Positions 54,682 through 63,773 of a stretch of 64,000 bases of DNA are shown here, one piece after another. Position 1 is the first letter of the stretch, and each line of letters opens with the position of its first letter. A program made the position numbers and the translations under genes. The notes beneath the pieces were generated by a model, which saw only the letters and a list, made by a program, of their open reading frames with translations, searched no databases and was not told the DNA's origin. Source of the stretch: JAAYED01 sp040772225 (GTDB lineage: Bacteria; Chloroflexota; Anaerolineae; UBA1429); assembly GCA_040772225.1 (NCBI GenBank), contig JAXGYO010000003.1, forward strand, positions 248,001 to 312,000, written 5' to 3'.

Positions 54682-55713
54682 ATGCGACAGGTACCCCTCG
54701 GCCGTACAGGATTGACCGTCTCCGAGGTTGCCTTTGGTGGCATCCCGATCCAGCGCCTGACCGACCAGGAGGCTGTGACAGTCGTGACCCGCTGTCTGGA
54801 CCTCGGGATCACCTTCCTGGACACGGCCCACGGCTATGGCACCAGCGAGGAGCGCATCGGCAAGGCGATCGCCGGCCGGCGCGATGGGTTGGTACTGGCT
54901 ACCAAGAGCCCCGCAAGACAGGCCGAACCCTTCCGCGAGCAGATGGAGCTGAGTTTTCGCCGTTTGGGCGTCGCGTACATAGACATCTTTCAGTTCCACA
55001 ACATCGCGACTCAGGAGGCGTTGGACCAGGTGCTGGCGCCCGGCGGGCCGTACGAGATCGCCCTGGAGGCCAAAGCCCAGGGGCGCATCGGGCACATCGG
55101 CGTGACCTCGCACAGCCTCGATTTGGCGATCCAGATGGCAGGCATGGACCTGTTTGAAACCCTGATGTTTCCGTTCAACTATGTCACCCGCGAGCCCGCG
55201 CAGAGACTGATCCCGCTCTGCCGGGAGAAGGGCATCGGCTTTATCGCCATGAAGCCCATGGGCGGCGGCATGCTGGAGGATGCGACGCTGTCCTTCAAGT
55301 TCCTCCGCCAGCACGCGGATGTCGTGCCGGTGGTCGGCATCGAGCAGACCGCCGAGATTGAAGAGATCGTGGGCATCCTCACGGGATCGACCGCCTTTAC
55401 GGAAGCCGAAACCGCGCGTATGAACGAGATCGTCGAGCGCCTGGGCAGCCGCTTTTGCCGCCGCTGCGACTATTGCCAGCCCTGCCCGCAGGGTATCCAA
55501 ATCTCGACGGTTCTGAACATCAAGAGCTTTGCGCGACGGATGCCGCCGGAGCGCGTCTATGGCGACTGGGGCCGCAGTCTCATCGCGATCGCCGAATCGT
55601 GCATTCGTTGCGGCGAGTGCGAGAGTCGCTGTCCCTACAGCCTGCCGGTCTCAGACATGGTGGCCGAGAACGCCGCCTGGTACAGCGAGCAGATGGCGTT
55701 GCACGCAAACTAA
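54682..55713 (+). CDS. Aldo/keto reductase with C-terminal iron-sulfur domain
   Basis: A 343-residue protein. The AKR barrel (1-255) has the catalytic tetrad D47, Y52, K75 and H106. The C-terminus carries eight cysteines, C259, C262, C265, C268 and C307, C310, C313, C317, ending in CP, as in ferredoxin-like Fer4_17 domains. This group uses flavin or ferredoxin electron transfer in some anaerobes, but its substrate is not known. AAAGGAGGAG precedes the ATG. The next gene follows by 30 bases. Confidence 0.88.
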   Translation: MRQVPLGRTGLTVSEVAFGGIPIQRLTDQEAVTVVTRCLDLGITFLDTAHGYGTSEERIGKAIAGRRDGLVLATKSPARQAEPFREQMELSFRRLGVAYIDIFQFHNIATQEALDQVLAPGGPYEIALEAKAQGRIGHIGVTSHSLDLAIQMAGMDLFETLMFPFNYVTREPAQRLIPLCREKGIGFIAMKPMGGGMLEDATLSFKFLRQHADVVPVVGIEQTAEIEEIVGILTGSTAFTEAETARMNEIVERLGSRFCRRCDYCQPCPQGIQISTVLNIKSFARRMPPERVYGDWGRSLIAIAESCIRCGECESRCPYSLPVSDMVAENAAWYSEQMALHAN

Positions 55714-55743
55714 CGAGTCCCGGATTGCACAGTGGGAGGACCT

Positions 55744-56691
55744 ATGGAGACGATACTGGGCTATGGTGATTTCCGTTATGCCGAGTCCCCGTCCTGGGGC
55801 GACCTGCCTGAGGGCATGTCCTACCGTGAGGTACCCGATGTCGCTGTCGGTCCGGACGACCGGGTCTATGTCTTTAGCCGCGGCGCTCACAAGATGATCG
55901 TCTTTGACCGGGAAGGCCACCTCCTCACCTCCTGGGGAGAGGACATCTTCTCGCGTCCGCATGGCCTGAGCCTGTCCCACGATGGTAACCTGTGGTGTGT
56001 CGACGATGGTGACCATACTGTGCGCAAGTGCACCCTCGACGGCAAAGTCCTCATGACGTTGGGCGAGCCGGGCAATCCTGCTCCCTTTGGCAGTGGGCAC
56101 CCATTCAATCGGCCCACCAAGGTCGCACAAGCCCCCGTCTCTCACAACCTCTATATCAGCGATGGCTATGGCAACGGGCGGGTGCACAAGTACAGCCCGG
56201 AAGGGGAGCTCCTGTTTTCGTGGGGCGCGTTCGGAACGGGGCCCGGAGAGTTCAACCTGGTGCACATGGTGTCCACCGATGCCCAGGGTTATGTCTATAT
56301 TGCTGACCGGGAAAACCATCGCATCCAGGTGTTTGACCCCGACGGCGACTATGTGCGCGAATGGCGCACCCACCTGCACCGGCCCTGCGGACTGTACATC
56401 AGCCCGGAGCAACTGGTATATATCGGGCAACTCGGCACGGCGCTGCCCGTGAACCGCGACTATCCCAACCTGGGCGCCCGCGTCAGCATCCATGCATTGA
56501 ATGGCGAGTTGATCGCCTGGCTGGGTGCCGATCGCCCCGGTCTGGCGCCGGGCCAGTTCCTGGCGCCGCACGGTCTGGCGGTGGACTCCCACGGCGACAT
56601 CTATGTGGGTGAAGTCTCATACACCGACTATGGCAGCAAGCAGGACCCGCCGCGAGAGGTGCGCAGCCTGCGCAAGCTGGTCCGGCTTTAG
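55744..56691 (+). CDS. NHL-repeat six-bladed beta-propeller protein
   Basis: About 315 residues made of NHL-type blades: DVAVGPDDRVYVFSRG, RPHGLSLSHDGNLWCVDDGDHTVRKC, EFNLVHMVSTDAQGYVYIADRENHRIQVF and APHGLAVDSHGDIYVGEV. Similar proteins are annotated as peptidylamidoglycolate-lyase-like or SMP-30-like; no catalytic assignment is safe. No signal peptide. GGGAGGA sits before the ATG at 55744. Likely cotranscribed with the Fe-S aldo/keto reductase. Confidence 0.82.
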   Translation: METILGYGDFRYAESPSWGDLPEGMSYREVPDVAVGPDDRVYVFSRGAHKMIVFDREGHLLTSWGEDIFSRPHGLSLSHDGNLWCVDDGDHTVRKCTLDGKVLMTLGEPGNPAPFGSGHPFNRPTKVAQAPVSHNLYISDGYGNGRVHKYSPEGELLFSWGAFGTGPGEFNLVHMVSTDAQGYVYIADRENHRIQVFDPDGDYVREWRTHLHRPCGLYISPEQLVYIGQLGTALPVNRDYPNLGARVSIHALNGELIAWLGADRPGLAPGQFLAPHGLAVDSHGDIYVGEVSYTDYGSKQDPPREVRSLRKLVRL

Positions 56692-56701
56692 GGCGAGCGG
56701 G

Positions 56702-57850
56702 AAACTCGCCGGCAAAATGTATTGGGTCAAGAGATCAGTACCCACCTCCCGATCGCATGCTAGCAAGAGGTCGGCGCTGATATTGTCCAACAGGATAGGC
56801 GGCAGCATCGCGATGCGCTCAGGCCCTGGAACGGGGTGCGCCCATCCATGCCCACGCCCGTATGCCGCCGCCTGAGATTGTAGAACAGCAGCCACCGGGT
56901 TGCCATCTTCAGGTACTGCTCGCTGTCCTCAAGGGTAAGCAAGATTGGACGATAGAGCTCTTCGTCATCGGTCCGGTGGCTGCGCTCCACCCGGCCGTTG
57001 TAGCCCTTTCTACCCATAGGGTAGCGCGTGAGATGCCCCTCGAGGGGCTCGAGAAACTGCCGGCTTAGGCGTATCACCTTCCTTGCGTCGTCGCCTCCGA
57101 ACTCCTGCCCCCAGTCCGTCTGGAAGCTCACGGGCGTCTCTATACCGTGCGCCCTGAGCCACAAGAGCACCAGGAGCATGAACGCTATCCCGTGCGTGCT
57201 GTTGAGATGATGGCTGTACGCCAGAAAGCGGATCCGGGTAACTCCATCACATGCGGTCCATTGGTACCGTGGCAAGTGTTTTAGATCCAGATGGCGCACT
57301 AATGCTGTGCCCAGACTTCCCTTGTCTCTGACGTCTTTGGTGTCCGTCTGTATCAGCGCAAATGGCTCGCCCTGCTCCCAGGCCCAGGCAGCTGGATACA
57401 CAATCTTGCGCGGCCGCTTCACGCGCTTGTTGCCTGCGCGCCTCAGGATATGCCGGATCGTCCCTTCGGACAGGGGTACTCCCCTGGCCTGCATCTCCAA
57501 CGCCAGACGCCGCCGCCCGTACTCCGTCTTGCCCCACAGATCCAGCACCATGGCGGCCACAGGCTCTGGTGTCTGCCTGGGACAGTGTTTCGGACGGCGT
57601 GACCGATCCGAAAAGTCGGTATCTGGGTTCTCCTGCCAGCGTCTGACCCAGCGGCGCACCACGCCGGGACTCGTATGCCAGATGCGTGCCGTGCCACGCA
57701 CACTCCCCAACCTCTGATAGTCTCTCACCAGCCTGCGCCTGGCTTCTGATGGAGAGATAGCGTACTATTCTAGATAGGCCAACTCGGCCATGGCTGGCCC
57801 TTTCGTTGGGAGCGCCCGGCGGGAGAGCGACATAGCCACATGGCACCATA
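56702..57850 (-). mobile_element. Decayed insertion sequence, IS481-like
   Basis: The element carries the transposase described above and lies between an intact NHL gene, whose stop is at 56691, and a 5'-truncated carbohydrate-binding gene. Terminal inverted repeats and a target duplication could not be fixed by eye; the left end may be near TGTATTGGGTCAAGAG at 56718. Bounds are approximate. Confidence 0.6.
56713..57791 (-). pseudogene. IS481-like transposase, inactivated by a nonsense codon and a frameshift
   Basis: The main frame (57728 down to 56760) has a Helix-turn-helix start (RDYQRLGSVRGTARIWHTS) and an rve integrase core: D in QTDTKD, D in QTDWGQEFGG and E in VERSHRTDDEE. The true start seems to be ATG 57791 (MAELAYLE), but a TAG at 57765-57767 follows, after which the same frame goes on as YAISPSEARRRLV. 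Near 56815 the family C-terminus (ERIAMLPPILLDNISADLLL) continues in another frame. A GTG at 57728 could restart translation, but the C-terminal shift suggests decay. Confidence 0.8.
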
Positions 57851-58007
57851 ACTGATCAACACGCTGCAGCACGGACACCGCAAGGATGGCAATCTCGCGA
57901 GTCTGGGATTCCAGTCCCCGCAGCAGCCGGAGACAGTTCACCAGAGAACTTGCCGCACCCGGGGAAATCGCCCTGCCAGATTGCCGCCAAAGGCCTGTGA
58001 CGCCAGG

Positions 58008-58374
58008 CATGGTGCAGGCGCCCGACACGACCTCGACGCAGAGCACGATCATGGTGACGCTGCCCTCAGCGCAGCCGGGCGGGACGCTGTTCAGCCTGTT
58101 CAACGAGGCGGCCGAGGCGCTGGTGACCTATGCCCTCCCGCGCGCCTACCAGTCCATCGTCGTCTCCTCTCCGGCCATCGCCATAGGTCAGACGTACACC
58201 ATTCTGGCAGGCGAGAGCAGCTCCGGCACCCCGGTGGACGGGTTCTACAGCAACGGGAGCCACACCGGAGGCACGGTCGTCGCCACCATCGAGACCACAG
58301 GCGTGGTCACCGGGGCTGGTGCCGGCGGCATGTTCGGCGGGCCGGGGGGCGTGCAGCCCGGCCGCCGGCCGTAG
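58008..58374 (+). pseudogene. C-terminal fragment of a carbohydrate-binding (Cthe_2159/DUF4353-like) protein
   Basis: From GMVQAPDTTSTQ to the Gly-rich end, the plus-strand frame matches the C-terminal repeat of exported carbohydrate-binding domain proteins: QSTIMVTLPS, AYQSIVVSSPAIAIGQTYTILAGESSSGTPVDG and YSNGSHTGGTVVATI. The upstream part of such proteins, with signal peptide and polygalacturonate-binding parallel beta-helix, is missing. Instead, 57792-58007 holds unassigned sequence next to the IS. The loss may stem from the insertion or a later deletion. Confidence 0.7.
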
Positions 58375-58410
58375 CCCGGTCGCCGCCGCGCGCGGATCAC
58401 CTCGGGTTGG

Positions 58411-58436
58411 CCCGCACCAGACTGGCCTGGTGCGGG
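58411..58436 (+). terminator. Hairpin after the carbohydrate-binding fragment
   Basis: A perfect 10-bp stem CCCGCACCAG / CTGGTGCGGG with an ACTGGC loop, 36 bases after the fragment's stop. Little T follows. It probably was the terminator of the original gene. The rest of 58375-58660 shows no gene. Confidence 0.55.
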
Positions 58437-58660
58437 CTCTGCTTGCGCCCGCAGGCCAGCCCTGCCTCAGCTCCCCTCGTGCGGCAAGCCGCGGCAGTCG
58501 CTCCCCTCTTCCCGCGCTGGAGCCTGCGCGCTCAGGCTTGCCAGTTCGCCGCGTTGCGGCCCTGTGGTACAATCTTGCGCAACCTGTGGTCCCCGTTGTA
58601 CAGTGCCCAGGAGCATGCCTGGGCGATCTGGCCGTCGATTCAACGGAGGGAGGAGATCCC

Positions 58661-59134
58661 GTGACCGAATCGAGCTCCAATGCCTCTCATATCGCCGCAC
58701 CAGCGCCTCTGACGCCCGCTCTGCTCCGCGAGGAGTGGTCGCGCACCTACAACCGCGAGGGCAAGCCGGACTGGTCGCACATCTTTCCCTATTACCACGA
58801 GGACGTTGTCTTTCAGGACAGCATCCAGCGCGTCGAGGGGATCGACGAGTTCAAGGCCCTCTGCAACCGCCTCACACGCCGGTGTGAGCAAATCAACATG
58901 GACATTTGGAGTGTGGGGACCGGTGAGCAGTCGATCTTTTTCCAGTGGAAGATGCAGATGAAGTTCCGGCGTTGGCCCAGCTCGCCCATCTTTGGCTGCT
59001 CCAAGCTGACCCTGGATCCTTCCGGACGCATCATTGAGCAGCGGGACTATTACGACCTGTGGGGCGACATCTTTGACGGCATCCCCGGGTTCCGGCGGGT
59101 CTACCGCTGGTTCATGCACAAATACTTTGGCTAG
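58661..59134 (+). CDS. NTF2/SnoaL-like domain protein
   Basis: A 157-residue cone-fold protein: an N-terminal helix (LLREEWSRTYNREG), YYHEDVVFQDSIQRVEGIDEFKALCNRL, then strands FFQWKMQMKF and a C-terminal GRIIEQRDYYDLWGDIF. SnoaL-like proteins are often hydratases, isomerases or dehydratases for polyketide or steroid rings. GTG at 58661 with GGAGGGAGGAG six bases ahead is the start. First of three tightly linked genes with an SDR and an FAD oxidoreductase. Confidence 0.82.
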   Translation: MTESSSNASHIAAPAPLTPALLREEWSRTYNREGKPDWSHIFPYYHEDVVFQDSIQRVEGIDEFKALCNRLTRRCEQINMDIWSVGTGEQSIFFQWKMQMKFRRWPSSPIFGCSKLTLDPSGRIIEQRDYYDLWGDIFDGIPGFRRVYRWFMHKYFG

Positions 59135-59142
59135 GAGTACCG

Positions 59143-60111
59143 GTGAAGGTACCTGAAGAGTTGCAGTTCATGGTCAATGCGCGCCTGCCGCAGCGCCGCA
59201 CGGATGCGCGACTGGATGGGCGCACCTGTGTGCTCACCGGCGCGACCTCCGGCGTGGGGCTGTCGGCTGCCCGCCGCCTGGCCGCCGGCGGCGCGCATCT
59301 GGTGATGATCTGTCGCAATGCGGACAAGGGCGCGCGGGTGCAGGCAGGGCTGGCGGCGGCGTACGGCGCTGAAACAGAGCTCGTGCTCGCCGACCTGCGC
59401 GATCTGGAGCAGGTGCGCCGCGCCGCGCAGACGATCCTGGCGCGCTACGAGCGGCTGGACCTGCTGATCAACTGCGCCGGTGTGCACCAGACCCGGCGCG
59501 TGCTCACCGCGGCCGGGCACGAGACGGCCTTTGGCGTCAATCACCTGGCCTCCTTTCTGCTCACCCGGCTCCTGCTGGAGCGCCTGATTGCCAGCGCTCC
59601 CGCGCGCATCATACAGGTCAACTCTCAGGGCCATCGCTTCGGCGGGCTGGACATGGATGATCTCGACTGGGCGCGGCGGCGCTACCGCGGCCTGCAGGGC
59701 TACGGCGCCGCCAAGACGGCGCAGCTGCTTACGGTGTGGGAGCTGGCTGAATTCCTCGAGGGCAGCGGCGTCACCATCAACGCCATGCACCCGGGCGAGG
59801 TCCGGACCGAGATCGGGATGAACAACGATCTGCTATACCGTCTCTACAACCGCTGGATCATCCGTTGGTTTCTCAAGGACCCTGTGATCTCGGGCGAGGC
59901 GCTCTATTTCCTGGCGGCGGCGCCGGAGATGGCCGGTATCAGCGGGCGTTTTTTCAACCAGACCATCGATGAAGTGCCCGCCAGGCATGCCCGGGATCGC
60001 GCCCTGGGCAGGCGCGTGTGGGAGGTCAGCGAGGCGCTCACGGGTTTGGAGCCGCTCTTGAGTTGGCAGGGGGACCAGGGTAGCGCAGAGCTTGGCCGTG
60101 GTGAGATGTAG
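59143..60111 (+). CDS. SDR family oxidoreductase, retinol-dehydrogenase-like
   Basis: A 322-residue SDR. The cofactor motif TGATSGVG is near residue 32, followed by NCAGV, VNSQGHRFGG and a YGAAK catalytic segment. The longer C-terminal part (KDPVISGEALYFLAAAPE, GRFFNQ) resembles retinol dehydrogenase-type SDRs acting on lipophilic alcohols. GTG start at 59143 after AGGAG, eight bases after the NTF2-like stop. Confidence 0.87.
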   Translation: MKVPEELQFMVNARLPQRRTDARLDGRTCVLTGATSGVGLSAARRLAAGGAHLVMICRNADKGARVQAGLAAAYGAETELVLADLRDLEQVRRAAQTILARYERLDLLINCAGVHQTRRVLTAAGHETAFGVNHLASFLLTRLLLERLIASAPARIIQVNSQGHRFGGLDMDDLDWARRRYRGLQGYGAAKTAQLLTVWELAEFLEGSGVTINAMHPGEVRTEIGMNNDLLYRLYNRWIIRWFLKDPVISGEALYFLAAAPEMAGISGRFFNQTIDEVPARHARDRALGRRVWEVSEALTGLEPLLSWQGDQGSAELGRGEM

Positions 60112-60158
60112 CGATCGCATCACGGGACACTGTTTGAGGCAGAATGGAGGATCGCCGG

Positions 60159-61775
60159 ATGGACAAGCGGGGAGCGGGTACGGTGACAGGCGAATACCGT
60201 AAGATCGTCGTTGGGGGCGGGATAGCGGGCCTCACGGCGGCCGCTTATCTGGCCCGGGAGGGGCACGCGCCCCTGCTGTGCGAAAAAGAGAGCACGCTGG
60301 GCGGCCTCGTGCGCACTTTTGAGCGCCGAGGGATATTCTACGACGCCGGCATCCGCTCGTTGGAGAACTGCGGCGTGCTCCTGCCGATGATCCGCGACCT
60401 GGGCCTGGACCTTCCGCTGGTCGAGAGCCCGGTGTCCATCGGTGTCGAGGACCGGTCCGTTGCCGTGCGGGCCAGCGGGAGCCTGGAGGCATACCAGGGG
60501 CTGCTCGAGGCGCTCTATCCGGACAACCGGGAGGACATCGCCGCGATCGTGGCCGAGATCCGTCGCGTCATGGGCTATATGGATGTCCTCTATGGCATCG
60601 ACAACCCGCTCTTCAGAGATCTCACGAGCGACCCCGCCTATCTGCTCAAGGTGATCCTCCCCTGGCTGTTCAGGTACGCGCTGGCGGTGCCCAAAATCGC
60701 GGCGCTCAATGACCCGATTGAGGGGCGCCTGCGTCGCCTGACGCAGAGCCAGAGCCTGATCGATCTCATTGCTCAGCACTTTTTCCGGGATACGCCCGCC
60801 TTTTTCGCGCTGTCCTACTATAGCCTCTACCAGGACTATTTCTACCCGGTAGGCGGCACAGGTGCCCTGCCCGAGAGTCTGGCGGCCTACGCCCGGGCGC
60901 ATGGTGCGACTATCGCCACCGATACTGAGATTGTGGCGGTGGATCCCGAGCGCCACGTCATCACCGACGCCGCGGGCCACACCTATCGCTACGGTGCGCT
61001 CACCTGGGCGGCGGATCTGAATGCGCTCTACCGCGCCCTCGATCTGGAGAGCATCGAGAGCGTAGCGGTCCGGGCCGCCGTGGAGGACCGCATGGCAGCC
61101 ATGGCAGGCAAGCGCGGAGGTGACTCGGTATACATGCTCTTTCTCGGGCTGGACCGGGAGCCGGCATACGTGGCAGAGCGCATGAGCGCCCACCACTTTT
61201 ACACCCCCTCGCGCCAGGGCCAGTCGCAGGCGGGCCCGCTGCCGCTGGGCCAGAGCCGCGAGGATATCCTGGCCTGGCTCGACCGCTTTTTGCGGCTGAC
61301 CACCTACGAGATCTCTTGCCCCGTGCTCCGCGACCCCGCGCTGGCGCCCGCGGGCCAGAGCGGCCTGATCGTGAGCCTGCTGTTCGACTATGATCTCACG
61401 CGCGAGATCGCCAAGGCGGGCTGGTACGCCGAGTTCAAGGACGTCGTTGACGAGACGATCCTGGCCGTATTGGAGGAATCGCTCTTTCCGGGGATCAGAG
61501 CGTCCGTCATCGACCGGTCATCCTCGACCCCCCTGACGCTGGCGCGCCTGACAGGCAACACCGACGGCGCGATCACCGGCTGGGCCTTTACGGGCGGATC
61601 CATCCCCGCCGAGCACCGCATGATGGCCATTGCACGGTCGGTCCGCACGCCGCTGCCCGATGTGTTCCAGGCCGGCCAGTGGACCTACAGCCCGTCGGGG
61701 CTGCCCATATCGATCATCACGGGCAAGCTGGCGGCGGACGCCGCGGGCAAGGTACTGCGGCGCCGCGACGCGTGA
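60159..61775 (+). CDS. FAD-dependent oxidoreductase, phytoene desaturase/carotenoid isomerase-like
   Basis: A 538-residue flavoprotein. The dinucleotide motif VVGGGIAGLTAAAYLAREGH and ESTLGGLVRTFERRG are near the N-terminus. The middle has the FYPVGGTGALPESL block of CrtI/CrtH-type desaturases, and the C-terminus has the FAD-closing FQAGQWTYSPSGLPISIITGKLAA. It likely acts on a polyprenoid or other lipid. ATG at 60159 with GGAGG eight bases before is preferred to ATG 60144. It follows the SDR and NTF2-like genes, so a lipid or terpenoid modification unit is inferred. Confidence 0.85.
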   Translation: MDKRGAGTVTGEYRKIVVGGGIAGLTAAAYLAREGHAPLLCEKESTLGGLVRTFERRGIFYDAGIRSLENCGVLLPMIRDLGLDLPLVESPVSIGVEDRSVAVRASGSLEAYQGLLEALYPDNREDIAAIVAEIRRVMGYMDVLYGIDNPLFRDLTSDPAYLLKVILPWLFRYALAVPKIAALNDPIEGRLRRLTQSQSLIDLIAQHFFRDTPAFFALSYYSLYQDYFYPVGGTGALPESLAAYARAHGATIATDTEIVAVDPERHVITDAAGHTYRYGALTWAADLNALYRALDLESIESVAVRAAVEDRMAAMAGKRGGDSVYMLFLGLDREPAYVAERMSAHHFYTPSRQGQSQAGPLPLGQSREDILAWLDRFLRLTTYEISCPVLRDPALAPAGQSGLIVSLLFDYDLTREIAKAGWYAEFKDVVDETILAVLEESLFPGIRASVIDRSSSTPLTLARLTGNTDGAITGWAFTGGSIPAEHRMMAIARSVRTPLPDVFQAGQWTYSPSGLPISIITGKLAADAAGKVLRRRDA

Positions 61776-61787
61776 GTCGCGGGGCGG

Positions 61788-62606
61788 TCAGGCCTTTTCC
61801 ACCGACAGCACATCGATCCCCGTTTTCGCCAGCGCCCCTGTCAGGTCCTCTACGGCCAGCCGCAGGGCTTCCTCGATGGCGGCGGGGTCGCCGCCGGAGA
61901 GCGACAGGGTGATGCGAAAGGCCATGTCGATCCCCAGGCGTTTGGCGCGCGATTTGATATAGATCTCGGGGTGGCGGGCCGTCACGGCAGTCAGGACGGG
62001 CGCCAGCACCGACTCGTCGCCGCAGGCGGCCGTGACAACAATCTCGCGGAAGGTGCTCTCGCCGAACAGCGCGCCCAGCACCGGCGGCAGGGAGGTCTCC
62101 CAGATCCCTTTCATCTCGCCGGGCACGCCCGGCAGGCAGATGATCGTCGCCTGTCCCCAGGGGAGGAGCACGCCGGGGGCGGCGCCGGCAGGGTTGTCCA
62201 GCGGCGTGGCGCCCCGTGGCAAATGCGCCATCTTCTCCCGGGCGGGCGTGATGGCCGCGTCGTGAAGCAGTCCCCGGTCGGCCAGGTCCTGGTAAGTCTG
62301 CCGGACCATCTCGAGAGCGTGGGCGTCCAGTTGCAGCGGGCAACCGGTGGCCTGCGCTACCGCCCCCAGCGTGAGGTCGTCATCTGTCGGCCCCAGGCCG
62401 CCCCCCAGCAGGATCAGGTCCGCACCGCGCTCGCGGGCGCCTTGCAGCTCGCGCACGATCGCCTCGGGCTCGTCGCGCACCATCACGGCGCGGGTCACCT
62501 GTCCGCCCAGGCCGGTGACCTGCTGGATCAGCCAGTGGGTGTTGCTGTCGAGCACGTCGCCCTGCAGCAGTTCGTTGCCGATGGCGATGATTTCACAGGT
62601 GGGCAT
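61788..62606 (-). CDS. cinA: CinA-type competence/damage-inducible protein, N-terminal (MoCF-like) domain only
   Basis: A 272-residue protein equal to the N-terminal COG1058 domain of CinA: IIAIGNELLQGDVLDSNT, LILLGGGLGPTDDDLT, NPAGAAPGVLL and ICLPGVPGEMKGIWE. The domain hydrolyses ADP-ribose in some CinA. The C-terminal NMN deamidase domain of full CinA (about 410 residues) is absent, so this is a single-domain form. ATG at 62606 follows AAAGGA. It is convergent with the FAD oxidoreductase gene. Confidence 0.87.
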   Translation of the reverse strand: MPTCEIIAIGNELLQGDVLDSNTHWLIQQVTGLGGQVTRAVMVRDEPEAIVRELQGARERGADLILLGGGLGPTDDDLTLGAVAQATGCPLQLDAHALEMVRQTYQDLADRGLLHDAAITPAREKMAHLPRGATPLDNPAGAAPGVLLPWGQATIICLPGVPGEMKGIWETSLPPVLGALFGESTFREIVVTAACGDESVLAPVLTAVTARHPEIYIKSRAKRLGIDMAFRITLSLSGGDPAAIEEALRLAVEDLTGALAKTGIDVLSVEKA

Positions 62607-62667
62607 GAAATGCAGTCCTTTCGCGTGACCAAGGATCAATGGGACGCTTGCGGCGCGCGATTCTCAG

Positions 62668-62800
62668 GCGGAGTGCAACTCCGCGCCCCAAACGGCGCAC
62701 TGCGGCGCCCGATGACTGACGCGGAGCATACCTCCGCGCCCCAAGCGGCGCACTGCGGCGCCCGATAGCTGACGCGGAGTAAAACTCCGCGCCCCAAGGA
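62668..62800. repeat. Tandem 53-base repeats with palindromic cores
   Basis: Units begin with GCGGAG at 62668, 62721 and 62774; the first two are 53 bases long and nearly identical, the third is cut off after about 27 bases. Each starts with a palindrome of the form GCGGAGnnnnnCTCCGC, followed by GCCCCAAnCGGCGCACTGCGGCGCCCGATnnCTGAC. Arms are conserved while the loop changes (TGCAA, CATAC, TAAAA), the mark of a structured repeat. Confidence 0.85.
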
Positions 62801-62829
62801 GTACGCGTTGGAACGTTGAGGCGTTTCAA

Positions 62830-62861
62830 GTTCGCACGTTCGCACGTTCGCACGTTCACAC
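62830..62861. repeat. Short 8-base tandem repeats
   Basis: GTTCGCAC occurs three times in a row, with a fourth copy changed to GTTCACAC, just upstream of the esterase stop. Together with the 53-base repeats it fills most of the gap between the cinA and esterase genes. Confidence 0.8.
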
Positions 62862-62868
62862 GCCCGCG

Positions 62869-63693
62869 CTAGAACGGGTTGCCCTGGTCCGTCTTGTCCA
62901 GCCCGAAAAAGGTCAGCGCCTTTTGGATGGTGAGGTCCCAGAAACGCCACTCGTGGGTGAATCCCTCGAACTCTTCAAAGGTGATATCCGCGCCCAGCCC
63001 CTGCGCGTAGGTCTTGAACTCGAGATACCGGTCATACAAAAAGTCGTTCTTGCCCACGGCGCAGTACATCCGCGGCAGGTCCACCTTGCCGACCTTTTCG
63101 CCCAGGATGCGCCAGGTGTTGCCCACGGAGGCCAGCAGCCCCTCCGGGCCGCCGGCGTTGGCCACGCTGTTGACGAAACGGCGGTTCTCCTGCGACGCGG
63201 GGTCGGCGAGCTGTTTGGCATAGTTCCACGCGCCCGCCGAGAGGACCGCCGCCCCGGCGAACTTGTCGGGGTGGTTCAGCGCATAGATCAACGTGCCCGC
63301 GCCGCCCATGGATAGGCCGGCGATAAAGTTGTCCTCGCGCTTGTCCGAGGCGGGGAACCAGTTGTAGACCAGCGGCATGAGTTCCTCAGTCAAATAGTCG
63401 TACATGCTATAGCCCATCATGCAGTTGTCCCAGTTCACATAGTCGCTGTTCAGGGCGCTGGGCATGACCACGATCAGGTCCTTTTCGCAGGCGTACAGCT
63501 CGATGCTCGACTTGCGGATCCAGTCTGTATGGTCGCCGTAGGTGCCGTGCAGCAGCCAGAGGACCTTGTATCGCGTGCCCGAGCCGTAGAATTCGGCCGG
63601 CGTGCTGGCCCGCGGCTTGTCGGGCAGGATGATGCTGACCTCGGTGTTGCCGTTGAGAAACTGGCTCTCGAAATTCAGTTCTACCAGTGCCAT
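62869..63693 (-). CDS. Putative esterase (esterase D / acetylxylan esterase-like)
   Basis: A 274-residue alpha/beta hydrolase of the putative esterase family. LLHGTYGDHTDW forms the oxyanion region, FIAGLSMGGAG the nucleophile elbow, and FTHEWRFWD the catalytic His near the C-terminus. Relatives deacylate sugars or S-formylglutathione. No signal peptide is seen. AAAGGAGATC precedes the ATG. Possible deacetylation of plant or microbial polysaccharides fits the carbohydrate content of the window. Confidence 0.85.
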   Translation of the reverse strand: MALVELNFESQFLNGNTEVSIILPDKPRASTPAEFYGSGTRYKVLWLLHGTYGDHTDWIRKSSIELYACEKDLIVVMPSALNSDYVNWDNCMMGYSMYDYLTEELMPLVYNWFPASDKREDNFIAGLSMGGAGTLIYALNHPDKFAGAAVLSAGAWNYAKQLADPASQENRRFVNSVANAGGPEGLLASVGNTWRILGEKVGKVDLPRMYCAVGKNDFLYDRYLEFKTYAQGLGADITFEEFEGFTHEWRFWDLTIQKALTFFGLDKTDQGNPF

Positions 63694-63773
63694 CGAACGA
63701 TCTCCTTTGCCTCAAAGAATCATGCGATCCGTTAGCTGTAGCGTGCTCTTGCCGTCTGCCAGCGGGTTTTCCG

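Noticed and set aside
57765..58103. 112-codon minus-strand frame ending in MAELAYLE
   Set aside because: Only its last eight codons belong to the transposase start; the upstream part lies antisense to the carbohydrate-binding fragment or in unassigned sequence. A resemblance to other transposases was too vague.
62668..62861. CRISPR array
   Set aside because: The repeats are directly adjacent with no unique spacers, and no cas genes lie nearby.
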